Positions 7,945-14,545 of a DNA stretch of 24,585 nt are shown here, one piece after another (the stretch's first letter is position 1; the number at the start of each line of letters is the position of its first letter). The notes below the pieces were generated by a model. The model worked only from the letters and a program-made list of their open reading frames with translations. It did no database searches and had not been told where the DNA came from. Made by a program: the position numbers and the translations under genes. Source of the stretch: Syntrophomonas sp. (lineage in GTDB: Bacteria; Bacillota; Syntrophomonadia; Syntrophomonadales; Syntrophomonadaceae); the NCBI GenBank assembly GCA_028709355.1, contig JAQVXF010000002.1, forward strand, positions 1-24,585, in the 5' to 3' direction.

Positions 7945-7977
7945 AAAGGTGGACATCGATAAAATCGACCTCCACTT
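7945..7977. repeat. Inverted repeat (stem-loop) between pth and mfd
   Basis: GTGGA-CA-TCGAT-AAA-ATCGA-CC-TCCAC: two 5-bp paired blocks separated by a 2x2 internal loop, with further A-T and G-T pairs at the base. On the minus strand it is followed by TTTATGGCTT, too poor in T for a confident terminator. It would lie in the mfd leader about 40 nt before the start codon. The rest of the 172-bp pth-mfd gap (7906-8077) shows no open frame with a ribosome site. Confidence 0.5.
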
Positions 7978-8077
7978 AATAGCTTGGCTGTGTTCATTGG
8001 CTGAACAGGTAACTGGGACCTTCAGCGCTCCCCCATTACTCAAAGCCTTTATGGAAGGAGCGTAGTTTTCCAGTGGC

Positions 8078-8632
8078 TCAATTGTAGGTGTTCATGGCTT
8101 CGATCAAACCTGAGGTCATCCATGTCTCTACAGCATCAGCTGCCCTGCTGACCATTGCTGCCATCTGTTCCTTTTCGGGGCCGGAAAAACGTGCCAGTAC
8201 CCAATCGACTGCCTCGCGGTCACTGGGACGACCGATACCGATGCGGATCCGGCATATATCTTGGCTGTTCAGCCGTTCAATTATCGATTTGATCCCCTTG
8301 TGACCACCGCTCCCACCGGCAGCCCGGATGCGGATTGACCCGACCGGCAGGTCCATGTCATCATAAATTACCATCAAATCGGCTAGGTCCAGCTTGTGCC
8401 AATGAACCAGGGGTTGAACCGCTCGGCCGCTCAAATTCATATAAGTGAGGGGCTTGACCAACAAGACCTTTTCACCTTTTATCCGGATCTCCCCGATGAC
8501 GGCATCATATTTGCTTTCCTGCCGTTCCACCCGGTGGCGGGCGGCCAGCTCCTCCAACACCTTGAAGCCGATGTTGTGACGGGTGTCCCGGTACTCAGGA
8601 CCGGGATTACCCAATCCCACCACTATTTTCAT
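8078..8632 (-). CDS. pth: Peptidyl-tRNA hydrolase
   Basis: A 184-residue cytoplasmic esterase that releases peptides from prematurely dropped peptidyl-tRNA. The N-terminus MKIVVGLGNPGPEYRDTRHN gives the conserved Asn9 and the catalytic His19; the catalytic Asp lies in IYDDMDLPVGS (about 91-94) and PLTYMNLSG is present at about 61-69. The asparagine of the common GGHNG motif (E. coli Asn114) is a lysine here (GGHKG, about 99-103), a variation seen in other members. The ATG at 8632 follows GGATAATGGGG. The gene stands after the prs terminator and starts the pth-mfd unit; the ctc/rplY-like gene that often lies between prs and pth is missing. Confidence 0.96.
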   Translation of the reverse strand: MKIVVGLGNPGPEYRDTRHNIGFKVLEELAARHRVERQESKYDAVIGEIRIKGEKVLLVKPLTYMNLSGRAVQPLVHWHKLDLADLMVIYDDMDLPVGSIRIRAAGGSGGHKGIKSIIERLNSQDICRIRIGIGRPSDREAVDWVLARFSGPEKEQMAAMVSRAADAVETWMTSGLIEAMNTYN

Positions 8633-8665
8633 TACCCCATTATCCTTCCTGTCACCTGACCGGTG

Positions 8666-8699
8666 AAAAAGAAAGGCCCACTCAAGAGTGCGCCCGCTC
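8666..8699 (-). terminator. Terminator after prs
   Basis: Minus strand: GGGCGCACTC-TT-GAGTGGGCCT, a stem of CACTC/GAGTG extended past a G-G mismatch by GC pairs, followed by TTCTTTTT. It lies in the 96-bp gap between prs and pth and closes the glmU-prs unit. Confidence 0.75.
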
Positions 8700-8728
8700 T
8701 GCTTATGTGAGGATCGATTGACCGGCTG

Positions 8729-9676
8729 CTAGTCTTCAAATATTTTACTGACCGACAGGTCCTCATGAATTCGAAGGATGGCTTCCCCTATCAGCGGGGC
8801 TATGGATAAAACAGTCAGATTGGGCAGTTGTTCCCGCAGCGGTATGGTGTTGGTCACGATGATCTCTTCGATTGGGGCCCTTCCCAACCTCTCCATGGCT
8901 GGTCCCGAAAACACGGGGTGGGTGCAGCATACAAAAACCTCTTTGGCCCCTTTGTCCATCATCACGTCAGCCGCATTGCACACCGTTCCCGCCGTATCGA
9001 TAATGTCATCGATGAGGATGACCGATTTGCCCTCCACTTCACCGATTACATTCATTATTTCCGAAACATTGTGTGCGGGGCGCCGCTTATCGATTATGGC
9101 CAGGGGCGCCCCCAGCTTGGCAGCCAGATTCCGGGCCCGGGTCACCCCGCCTACATCGGGGGACACCACTACTGCATTCTCGCCCAAGTTTTTTTTGTAG
9201 ATATGGTCGGCCAGGGTTGCCACTCCGGGCAGATGGTCGACCGGAATGTCGAAGAAGCCCTGTATCTGAGTGGCATGCAGGTCCACCGTCACTACCCGAT
9301 GCGCACCGGCCTCCACTATCAGGTTGGATACCAACTTGGCGGTGATCGGATCCCGAGCCCGGTTTTTCCGGTCCTGGCGGCCGTAGCCAAAATAGGGGAT
9401 GACCGCATTTATCCTGCCCGCCGAAGCCCGCCGGAATGCATCAATCATTATCAGCAATTCCATGAGATTCTCGTTGCCGGGGGAGCAGGTGGGCTGGACC
9501 ACAAAGGTATCAACCCCGCGCACACTCTCATCGATCTCCACACTCACTTCCCCATCGGAAAAATGGGAAACGGTAGCTTTGGCCAGCGACATACCGAGAT
9601 AGTCCCCAATTTCCTTAGCCAGCAAGGGATTGGCATTACCTGTGAATAGTTTCATCCTCCACCTGGATGTATTCAT
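8729..9676 (-). CDS. prs: Ribose-phosphate pyrophosphokinase (PRPP synthase)
   Basis: A 315-residue class I PRPP synthase, making phosphoribosyl pyrophosphate from ribose 5-phosphate and ATP for nucleotide, His and Trp synthesis. Visible motifs: FSDGEVSVEI, YFGYGRQDRK, the VDLHATQIQGFFDIPVDHL region that binds ATP and metal, and the PRPP loop VILIDDIIDTAGT at about 217-229. The ATG at 9676 is supported by GGAGGTC 8-9 bases upstream. An internal ATG at 9655 (MKLFTGNANP) matches where many homologues start, but GGTGGAGG directly abuts it, so the longer form is preferred without certainty. It follows glmU by 43 bp, as in B. subtilis, and is closed by a terminator. Confidence 0.97.
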   Translation of the reverse strand: MNTSRWRMKLFTGNANPLLAKEIGDYLGMSLAKATVSHFSDGEVSVEIDESVRGVDTFVVQPTCSPGNENLMELLIMIDAFRRASAGRINAVIPYFGYGRQDRKNRARDPITAKLVSNLIVEAGAHRVVTVDLHATQIQGFFDIPVDHLPGVATLADHIYKKNLGENAVVVSPDVGGVTRARNLAAKLGAPLAIIDKRRPAHNVSEIMNVIGEVEGKSVILIDDIIDTAGTVCNAADVMMDKGAKEVFVCCTHPVFSGPAMERLGRAPIEEIIVTNTIPLREQLPNLTVLSIAPLIGEAILRIHEDLSVSKIFED

Positions 9677-9719
9677 CTATATTTGACCTCCAATCGGATT
9701 TTGGAACTTCATTGGCAAT

Positions 9720-11066
9720 CTATCTCTTCTTCAGGTTCTTCTGCTGGGCTCTTTCTACTGCCAGAGTGTCTGCCGCCACATCCCTGGTAATAGTCGAACC
9801 AGCTCCAGTTACGGAGTTGGCCCCAATCCTTACCGGGGCCACCAGGTTGGTGTTGCTGCCGATAAAGACCCCATCTTCAAGGATTGTTTCCCATTTGTTC
9901 TTACCATCGTAGTTACAAGTGATTGTCCCTGCTCCGATATTGACGCCTTTGCCTACCTGGGCGTCTCCAATGTAGCTAAGGTGGGGGGCTTTGCTGCCTT
10001 CACCGAGGACCGATTTTTTAATCTCCACAAAATCGCCTACCTTCACCTTGCGGTGCAACACAGCACCGGGGCGCAAGTAGGCGTAGGGTCCGATGGTACA
10101 CTCATCGCCAACCTGAGCCTCCTTCAAACGGGAATGCTCTATGACGACTTGGGCGCCGATCGTGGATGAGGTTATGTGGGTGTACGGACCCACCTGGCAG
10201 TGGCTGCCGATTCTGCTGAGGCCTTCTATGATCGTCCCGGGATATATCGTAGTGTCAGCTCCGATGATAACATCAGTGTCGATGAAGGTGGAACCAGGAT
10301 CGACAATGGTCACCCCCTGTTCCATCAAGTCAATATTCTTGCGTTGGCGCAATATGGTCTCTGCCTGGGCCAGTTGCACCCGGTCATTTATTCCATATAT
10401 ATCTTCCTGGGCATCCACCTGGAGGACTTCCACCCTCTTATTGTTAGCCTTTAGAATCGTTAAAACTTCAGTCAGATAATACTCACCCTGTTGGTTGTTG
10501 TTGCCTAATCCCGTCAAGGCAGAAGCAACCTCATTTACCTCCATGGCGTACATGCCCGAATTGATTTCTCTGACCCGCTTCTCCTTTTCTCCGGCATCCT
10601 TCTCCTCAACAATCGCCTGGAATGCACCCTGCTGGTCCCGGATTATTCTTCCGTATCCATAAGGATTCTCGACCTGAGTCGATAAAACGGTAGCGGCCGC
10701 CTGGCTGCTCCGGTGGTGGTCCAAGAGAGCCTTGATTGTATTGGGCCGCAATAATGGGGTATCCCCCGCCAGAACCACTACTGTTTGATCCCCTTGCACC
10801 TTATCCATAGCCTGCATCAATGCATGACCAGTGCCCAATTGCTCTTCCTGCACCGCAAATTCCACTGTTCCTGCTGGAAACAGCTCCTCCACCGCGTTCC
10901 GACCGTGCCCGACCACGACTACTACCTTGTCCGCTCCAGCCGACCGGGCCGCTTGGCTGACGTGCTCTACCATCGCTTTGCCGGCCACCCGGTGGACCAC
11001 CTTGGGCAGTTGGGATTTCATCCGCACTCCCTTGCCGGCGGCCAATATTACCGCAGAAATCGTCAC
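9720..11066 (-). CDS. glmU: Bifunctional GlcNAc-1-P uridyltransferase / GlcN-1-P acetyltransferase
   Basis: A 448-residue bifunctional enzyme that acetylates glucosamine 1-phosphate and couples the product to UTP, giving UDP-GlcNAc for peptidoglycan. The N-terminal uridyltransferase begins AVILAAGKGVRMKSQLPK (about 5-22) and contains LAGDTPLL. The C-terminal left-handed beta helix starts near residue 250 and carries HLSYIGDAQVGKGVNIGAGT and NYDGKNKWETILEDGVFIG. Length is normal for the family. The start is a GTG at 11066 with GAGAGGA about 9 bases upstream. A promoter lies in the 107-bp gap before it. The spoVG gene normally found just upstream in spore formers is absent; a nucleotidyltransferase gene takes its place. 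Confidence 0.97.
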   Translation of the reverse strand: MTISAVILAAGKGVRMKSQLPKVVHRVAGKAMVEHVSQAARSAGADKVVVVVGHGRNAVEELFPAGTVEFAVQEEQLGTGHALMQAMDKVQGDQTVVVLAGDTPLLRPNTIKALLDHHRSSQAAATVLSTQVENPYGYGRIIRDQQGAFQAIVEEKDAGEKEKRVREINSGMYAMEVNEVASALTGLGNNNQQGEYYLTEVLTILKANNKRVEVLQVDAQEDIYGINDRVQLAQAETILRQRKNIDLMEQGVTIVDPGSTFIDTDVIIGADTTIYPGTIIEGLSRIGSHCQVGPYTHITSSTIGAQVVIEHSRLKEAQVGDECTIGPYAYLRPGAVLHRKVKVGDFVEIKKSVLGEGSKAPHLSYIGDAQVGKGVNIGAGTITCNYDGKNKWETILEDGVFIGSNTNLVAPVRIGANSVTGAGSTITRDVAADTLAVERAQQKNLKKR

Positions 11067-11133
11067 TTTTCCGGTTCCTCTCTTCTCCCAATGTAGGCGC
11101 CGACTGCCGTTTCGAAGCAGCCCGCGTAAATGT

Positions 11134-11163
11134 ATTATAACCCTAACTTCTGTCGGCTGTAAA
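11134..11163 (-). promoter_or_regulatory. Promoter of glmU-prs
   Basis: Minus strand: -35 TTTACA (11158-11163), 18-bp spacer, -10 TATAAT (11134-11139), giving a leader of about 60 nt before the glmU GTG. It begins a few bases after the stop codon of the nucleotidyltransferase gene. No glmS-type or other riboswitch is seen in the short leader. Confidence 0.6.
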
Positions 11164-11173
11164 AGCTTAACCC

Positions 11174-11953
11174 TCAGCGTTCGAAAACTATCCCATCAAG
11201 GTAGCGCTGGGCCAATAATAAATCTTCGGGTTTATCCACATCGACCCCCACTTCGGCAAAGGGTGAGATGATACCTTTCCCCTGGATCCCGGCAACCTGT
11301 AACAGCCTTCTTTCGGCAGCTTTTATACTGAGCTGTCCGAGCAGATATTTGCATACCAAACCCACTCCAAAAAGCCGAGCGATGGCTAGCGGATCCTTGC
11401 GCCTGACGATGATCTTGGCGCCGAACTCAAGGCAGGCGGGTATGACCGCAGAACGCAGCAAGAAGAGGTTGCCCCCGGTAAAAACGCCATCTTTCAAGTG
11501 TACATAGGTACGGATAACCCCGGGGTATTTGCGTTCGTTCACCTCTTTGCTGGTAACCGGGTAATAGAGATCGGCCTCAGACATCTCACAACTGGCCAGG
11601 AAGTCACTTATAGCTTCGGGGGTTATAAATGGTATGTCGGTGGGCACTGCCAGGACTTTCCTGGAAATCCGGTCTTTCAGAAAGTCCGTCCCGCGGGCGA
11701 GGGTTTCGATGGCATTCTCTCCGCCTTCCACAAAAAAAAGGCGCTCGTCCCGGGGGAGGATATTGCGCAGCGCTTCCACCGGCCCGCTGACGACTATATT
11801 GGCTATACTGGGAGTGGAACGCAAAGCACTGTACACATAGTAAATCATGGGGTAACTGCCTATGATTATCAACGCTTCGTTGCTGAATGGTGCAATCTTC
11901 TTTAATTCACTGGTGTTTTCACCGCCGGCCATGATTACGGCGTCATACTGCAT
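11174..11953 (-). CDS. Nucleotidyltransferase-fold protein (MobA-like), function unknown
   Basis: A 259-residue GT-A-fold protein. It opens MQYDAVIMAGGENTSELKKI, resembling the nucleotide-binding start of MobA/GlmU-type NTP transferases, and has VPTDIPFITPEAI near residue 105 where the metal-binding acidic residue is expected. The usual G-x-G-x-R and P-K residues of the signature are not intact: SNEALIIIGSYPMI stands where PKALxPxxGxPMI is normal, so activity on a standard NTP is uncertain. The ATG at 11953 is preferred over 11959 because GGAGG is 7 bases upstream of it. It follows the GntR gene by 29 bp and precedes glmU. Related genes between ispE and glmU occur in other Clostridia as far as I recall; their product is not assigned. 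Confidence 0.75.
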   Translation of the reverse strand: MQYDAVIMAGGENTSELKKIAPFSNEALIIIGSYPMIYYVYSALRSTPSIANIVVSGPVEALRNILPRDERLFFVEGGENAIETLARGTDFLKDRISRKVLAVPTDIPFITPEAISDFLASCEMSEADLYYPVTSKEVNERKYPGVIRTYVHLKDGVFTGGNLFLLRSAVIPACLEFGAKIIVRRKDPLAIARLFGVGLVCKYLLGQLSIKAAERRLLQVAGIQGKGIISPFAEVGVDVDKPEDLLLAQRYLDGIVFER

Positions 11954-11982
11954 CCTCATTCCTCCATAATTTCCTTATGGAA

Positions 11983-12678
11983 TCAAGCCTCCTGCTTAAG
12001 CGCCTCCATCTTGATACACTCAATGAGAACATTTTCCGCGTTCTCAATGTGTTCCTGGGCCAGATGCCGGGCCAGTTGGCTGTCACGTGACTGGATGGCC
12101 TCGACTAGTTGTTTGTGTTCTTGTAATGATTCCTTGTTACGACCTGGGAAGGACAATGAGGTCAGCCGGAATCTCTGTATCTGTTCACGCAGGTTGCTGA
12201 TGATGTTGGCCAGTCGCTCATTGCGGCTGGCTTTATAAAGCAGTTCATGGAAGCTGGTGTCGACTTCCACCAACTTATCTATGTCACCGCTGGTGATCGC
12301 TTCCTGTTTACCGACCAACAGCCGCTCCATAGACTCCAGTTCCTCCTCGGTGATCCTCTCCGCTGCCAGTCCCGCTGCCAGTCCTTCCAGGGCCGCCCTT
12401 ATCTCGAATACATCAGCAATATCTTTAAATGTCAGGTCAGCTACATAGGCACCTTTACGGGGCACCATGACGATAAATCCTTCCAACTCCAACTTCCGCA
12501 AGGCTTCCCGGATCGGAGTGCGGGATACTCCCAATTCCTCCGCTAATTGGATCTCCATCAGCCGTTCCCGGGGTTGCAGGGACCCATTCATGATCGCATT
12601 GCGGATGGCGTCCAGAACCAATTCGCGCAAAGGTTTGTAGGAATCCAAGTCGACTGGGTTTAACCGTCTATTGGGCAT
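11983..12678 (-). CDS. GntR-family transcriptional regulator (FadR subfamily)
   Basis: A 231-residue repressor-type protein. The N-terminal winged helix-turn-helix occupies about residues 10-75 (KPLRELVLDAIRNAIMNGSL, LAEELGVSRTPIREALRKLE, GFIVMVPRKGAYVADLT). The C-terminal all-helical FCD ligand-binding domain follows (about 85-220), with FEIRAALEGLAAGLAA and the metal-ligand type DTSFHELLYKAS and HKQLVEAIQSRD histidines. Ligands in this subfamily are small carboxylates or acyl-CoA; the one here is not known. The ATG at 12678 is preferred over a GTG at 12687, since AAGGCGG overlaps the latter. It lies 14 bp after ispE in the place of purR in Bacillus, and probably forms an operon with ispE and the nucleotidyltransferase gene. 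Confidence 0.9.
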   Translation of the reverse strand: MPNRRLNPVDLDSYKPLRELVLDAIRNAIMNGSLQPRERLMEIQLAEELGVSRTPIREALRKLELEGFIVMVPRKGAYVADLTFKDIADVFEIRAALEGLAAGLAAERITEEELESMERLLVGKQEAITSGDIDKLVEVDTSFHELLYKASRNERLANIISNLREQIQRFRLTSLSFPGRNKESLQEHKQLVEAIQSRDSQLARHLAQEHIENAENVLIECIKMEALKQEA

Positions 12679-12692
12679 TATTAACACCGCCT

Positions 12693-13556
12693 TTATGTTT
12701 TATGGTTTGATACCAGGAAGCACTCGTCATATTCCGTCTTTATTCTGTGCCAACAGCTTCTGGCTAGCTGGTGTTCCACAAACAGTCCTATAACACTGGG
12801 ACCACTACCTGACATTATGGCGTGAATAGCCCCTAGTTCAACCAGTCTTTGCTTGACTTTCGATATCTCCGGACACTTGGCGATGCTTACTGTCTCCAAA
12901 TCGTTTTTCATTTGTGCGGCCAGTCCCATAATATCACATTTACGCCAGGCTTCAAGAAAAGCTCCATTATCGGGTGGGTCATGTAGCTCTTCCAACCGCA
13001 AATCAGCATAAACCTGGGCAGTGGAAAGTTGCGATGGTGGTTTCACCAGCACCATCTCCAGGGCCGGACCAGTCGGCATGGCCTCCAGAATCTCGCCCCT
13101 GCCCCTCGCCACAGCAGGTCCGCCCATCAGGCAAAACGGAACATCCGATCCTACCTGCAGGCCTAATGCCATCAAGGTCGGCATGTCTACGGGTGACTCA
13201 ATCATGTCATTCAATCCGACCAGTACCGCCGCCGCATCAGTGCTGCCACCGGCTAGCCCCGCACCTACTGGAATTCGCTTATCGATCTCAATACGTAAGC
13301 CTATCTGCAGATTCAGTTTGTCGAGGAACAACTGCGCGGCTTTAAAAGCCAGGTTGCTGCTATCGTCCGGCACATCCCCGCTGTTGCTTCGGACGGTTAT
13401 ACCTTTGGTCCCGGTGCGGATTATCGATACGAGATCGCAGAGATCTATCTGCTGCATCACGGTTTCCAACTCATGATAACCATCCACCCGCTTGCCCACA
13501 ACCTTCAATGTCAGGTTAATCTTAGCCGGTGCCTTGAGGTCTGCCTGATCCTTCAT
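12693..13556 (-). CDS. ispE: 4-diphosphocytidyl-2-C-methyl-D-erythritol kinase
   Basis: A 287-residue GHMP-family kinase of the MEP pathway for isoprenoid precursors, phosphorylating CDP-methylerythritol at the 2-hydroxyl. The substrate motif APAKINLTLKVVGKRVDGYH (residues 9-28) and the ATP loop PVGAGLAGGSTDAAA (about 95-109) are intact, and the C-terminal GHMP motif AIMSGSGPSVIGLF is present. Length is normal. The ATG at 13556 has GGGAG and GAGGG upstream. A near-consensus promoter lies 50-77 bp upstream. In B. subtilis sspF separates veg from ispE; here that slot holds the plus-strand microgene and a 380-bp stretch described separately. Confidence 0.96.
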   Translation of the reverse strand: MKDQADLKAPAKINLTLKVVGKRVDGYHELETVMQQIDLCDLVSIIRTGTKGITVRSNSGDVPDDSSNLAFKAAQLFLDKLNLQIGLRIEIDKRIPVGAGLAGGSTDAAAVLVGLNDMIESPVDMPTLMALGLQVGSDVPFCLMGGPAVARGRGEILEAMPTGPALEMVLVKPPSQLSTAQVYADLRLEELHDPPDNGAFLEAWRKCDIMGLAAQMKNDLETVSIAKCPEISKVKQRLVELGAIHAIMSGSGPSVIGLFVEHQLARSCWHRIKTEYDECFLVSNHKT

Positions 13557-13561
13557 CCCTC

Positions 13562-13858
13562 TTATCTCCCAATCATTTCATTAATTATACACATAGCCAT
13601 ATCAAAAATAAACGCTCCCCAGGCAGCTGTCAACCGCTGTACATCCCTATTATAAACGGTTGGCCGGTATAACCACATCTCTTCCCCCGCGCCGGGGGTG
13701 ATCCATCCGTTTGCTGGTCGTACCTTACCCAGCATTCCCTTGTACCTTCTGGAACCGCGGCCAACCAGCCTCACCCTTCTTCCATCCCCACCCGGAAACC
13801 ATGGTGCCCACGCTAATGGCTGTTTGCCTTTAACCGGTGAAATAGTGCATGGAAGCAT
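13562..13858 (-). CDS. Doubtful small open reading frame upstream of ispE
   Basis: A 98-codon minus-strand frame ending 5 bp before ispE. Its stop codon lies between the two purine blocks of the ispE ribosome site. The first ATG (13858) has no ribosome site and follows a T-run. An internal ATG at about 13735 has AGAAGG 9 bases upstream and would give a 57-residue product with a Trp/Arg/Tyr-rich middle and a hydrophobic end (AAWGAFIFDMAMCIINEM). Codon choice in the last 50 codons looks ordinary, which is why it is kept. Against it: the ispE promoter lies inside it, and no family is recognised. It may be a gene remnant or chance. Confidence 0.22.
   Translation of the reverse strand: MLPCTISPVKGKQPLAWAPWFPGGDGRRVRLVGRGSRRYKGMLGKVRPANGWITPGAGEEMWLYRPTVYNRDVQRLTAAWGAFIFDMAMCIINEMIGR
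13605..13633 (-). promoter_or_regulatory. Promoter of ispE
   Basis: Minus strand: a consensus -35 TTGACA (13628-13633), 17-bp spacer, -10 TATTTT (13605-13610). The leader to the ispE ATG would be about 42 nt. A further TATAAT nearer the gene has no matching -35. Confidence 0.6.
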
Positions 13859-13869
13859 AAAAAAACCGG

Positions 13870-13898
13870 TTGACAGAACACATGTTTGTAAATAAAAT
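13870..13898 (+). promoter_or_regulatory. Strong sigma-A promoter of the plus-strand microgene
   Basis: -35 TTGACA (13870-13875, perfect), 17-bp spacer, -10 TAAAAT (13893-13898). Transcription should start near 13905, leaving a leader of about 32 nt that ends in a strong ribosome site. It reads against all neighbouring genes. The -35 overlaps the palindrome AACCGGTT (13864-13871). Confidence 0.78.
13875..13888 (+). promoter_or_regulatory. LexA (SOS) box 1, in the promoter spacer
   Basis: AGAACACATGTTTG fits the Gram-positive LexA/DinR consensus CGAACRNRYGTTYC at all positions but the two outermost. It lies between the -35 and -10 of the microgene promoter, where a bound repressor would block polymerase. 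Confidence 0.6.
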
Positions 13899-13904
13899 CA
13901 TTAT

Positions 13905-13918
13905 AGAACTTATGTTCG
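13905..13918 (+). promoter_or_regulatory. LexA (SOS) box 2, at the transcription start
   Basis: AGAACTTATGTTCG contains the perfect dyad core GAAC-N4-GTTC. It starts at the predicted +1 and is exactly 30 bp (about three helical turns) from box 1, so two LexA dimers would sit on the same DNA face. Confidence 0.62.
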
Positions 13919-13936
13919 GTCACGGAGGTGAGATCG

Positions 13937-14047
13937 ATGTTTGCGGAGTTTACCAAGCGAGAATTCGTTGAAACCGGTATCGTTGGATCAACGGCTATTA
14001 TAGTGGCTTATCTGGCCATGATGGGGGTTCTGAATTTAATCGTCTGA
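13937..14047 (+). CDS. 36-residue single-pass membrane microprotein, probably SOS-controlled
   Basis: A short gene on the strand opposite to its neighbours. The ATG at 13937 is preceded by GGAGGTGA at about 6 bases, one of the best ribosome sites in the window, and by a TTGACA-17-TAAAAT promoter with two LexA-like boxes. The product starts MFAEFTKREFVET (residues 1-13, with E4, K7, R8, E9, E12) and continues as an uninterrupted hydrophobic segment from about 14 to 36, long enough for one membrane helix; K7 and R8 suggest the N-terminus stays in the cytoplasm. I recognise no family. By design it resembles SOS-induced membrane peptides such as TisB (toxin), SidA or YneA (division inhibitors), but no homology is claimed. 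No clear terminator of its own is seen before the converging veg gene. Confidence 0.75.
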   Translation: MFAEFTKREFVETGIVGSTAIIVAYLAMMGVLNLIV

Positions 14048-14135
14048 ATCTCTATGTCCCCAAATTGCTGTCCGGACGAAGGTGATTGGCAGGATTTTGC
14101 ATGACATCGCCGCAACGCCTTTATATCTGCCAGGT

Positions 14136-14165
14136 AAAAAAAAGACTGCATCTCACGATGCAGTC
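14136..14165 (-). terminator. Rho-independent terminator after veg
   Basis: A perfect 9-bp stem (GACTGCATC / GATGCAGTC, 14144-14152 with 14157-14165) with a four-base loop, followed on the minus strand by eight T residues. In plus orientation the hairpin has no T-run, so it should not stop transcription from the microgene efficiently. Confidence 0.92.
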
Positions 14166-14193
14166 ATCTGGCTTCTGGTCCTTGGGGTTTTAA

Positions 14194-14472
14194 TCAAGCA
14201 TTAGCGGAAGCGATCTTAATCTCGGAGTCTTGTTTATCATATACGAATAACTCAACTGTCTCAGTTAATACATCTGCGTAGGTGTATGAAACTTTTCTCT
14301 CCACCTTGCGTTCGTTGACCCTAACGACAAATAGATTGGGGTAAATAGACTCCAATACGCCTTCCTTCTCTATTATGCGGTTCCTTCCTCGGTTAGCTTT
14401 CAGTCTAATCTTGCTGCCCACGAAGAATTCCAAGTCTTTCTTGATTTCTGCGATAGCTCTGGGAGAACTCAA
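14194..14472 (-). CDS. veg: Veg protein
   Basis: A 92-residue basic protein of the Veg family. The features are the N-terminal AIAEIKKDLEFFVGSKIRLK, ANRGRNRIIEKEGVLESIYP and the C-terminal VSYTYADVLTETVEL. B. subtilis Veg (86 residues) influences biofilm formation; its biochemical activity is not established, though an SH3-like RNA- or DNA-binding fold has been proposed. The start is a TTG at 14472 with AAGGTGAT about 5 bases upstream; no ATG or GTG fits in frame. Two consensus promoters upstream indicate strong expression, as for the well-known veg promoter of Bacillus. It lies after rsmA; the yabG protease gene that separates them in spore formers is missing. Confidence 0.93.
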   Translation of the reverse strand: MSSPRAIAEIKKDLEFFVGSKIRLKANRGRNRIIEKEGVLESIYPNLFVVRVNERKVERKVSYTYADVLTETVELFVYDKQDSEIKIASANA

Positions 14473-14503
14473 ACCATCACCTTCTTTGCCTAAGTATTAT
14501 GTA

Positions 14504-14532
14504 ATTTTATACCACCCGGGGTATTCTGTCAA
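14504..14532 (-). promoter_or_regulatory. veg promoter, downstream copy
   Basis: Minus strand: -35 TTGACA (14527-14532), 17-bp spacer, -10 TAAAAT (14504-14509), with TGGTA in front of the -10. It is the nearer of two tandem promoters before veg, about 30 bp from the TTG start. Confidence 0.8.
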
Positions 14533-14545
14533 GAGTAAATCGTAT

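Larger units (their letters stand above)
13557..13936. other. Long veg-ispE spacer: two promoters, repeats, one doubtful frame
   Basis: A 380-bp stretch without a firm gene. It holds the ispE promoter (13605-13633), the plus-strand microgene promoter with LexA-like sites (13870-13918), a GC-rich hairpin CCCCC-GCGCC-GGGGG (around 13684-13698), and two copies of AACCGGT (13832-13838 and 13864-13871). The middle part is richer in GC than its flanks. A minus-strand open frame crosses it and is listed separately with low confidence. No tRNA or known structured RNA was recognised. Confidence 0.7.

Noticed and set aside
8828..9649. 273-codon plus-strand open frame opposite prs
   Set aside because: It is antisense to a fully conserved PRPP synthase; no ribosome site and no recognisable protein features.
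13698..13895. Plus-strand 65-codon frame before the microgene promoter
   Set aside because: No ribosome site, Pro-rich reading of a GC-rich spacer, and it runs through the microgene promoter and first LexA-like box.
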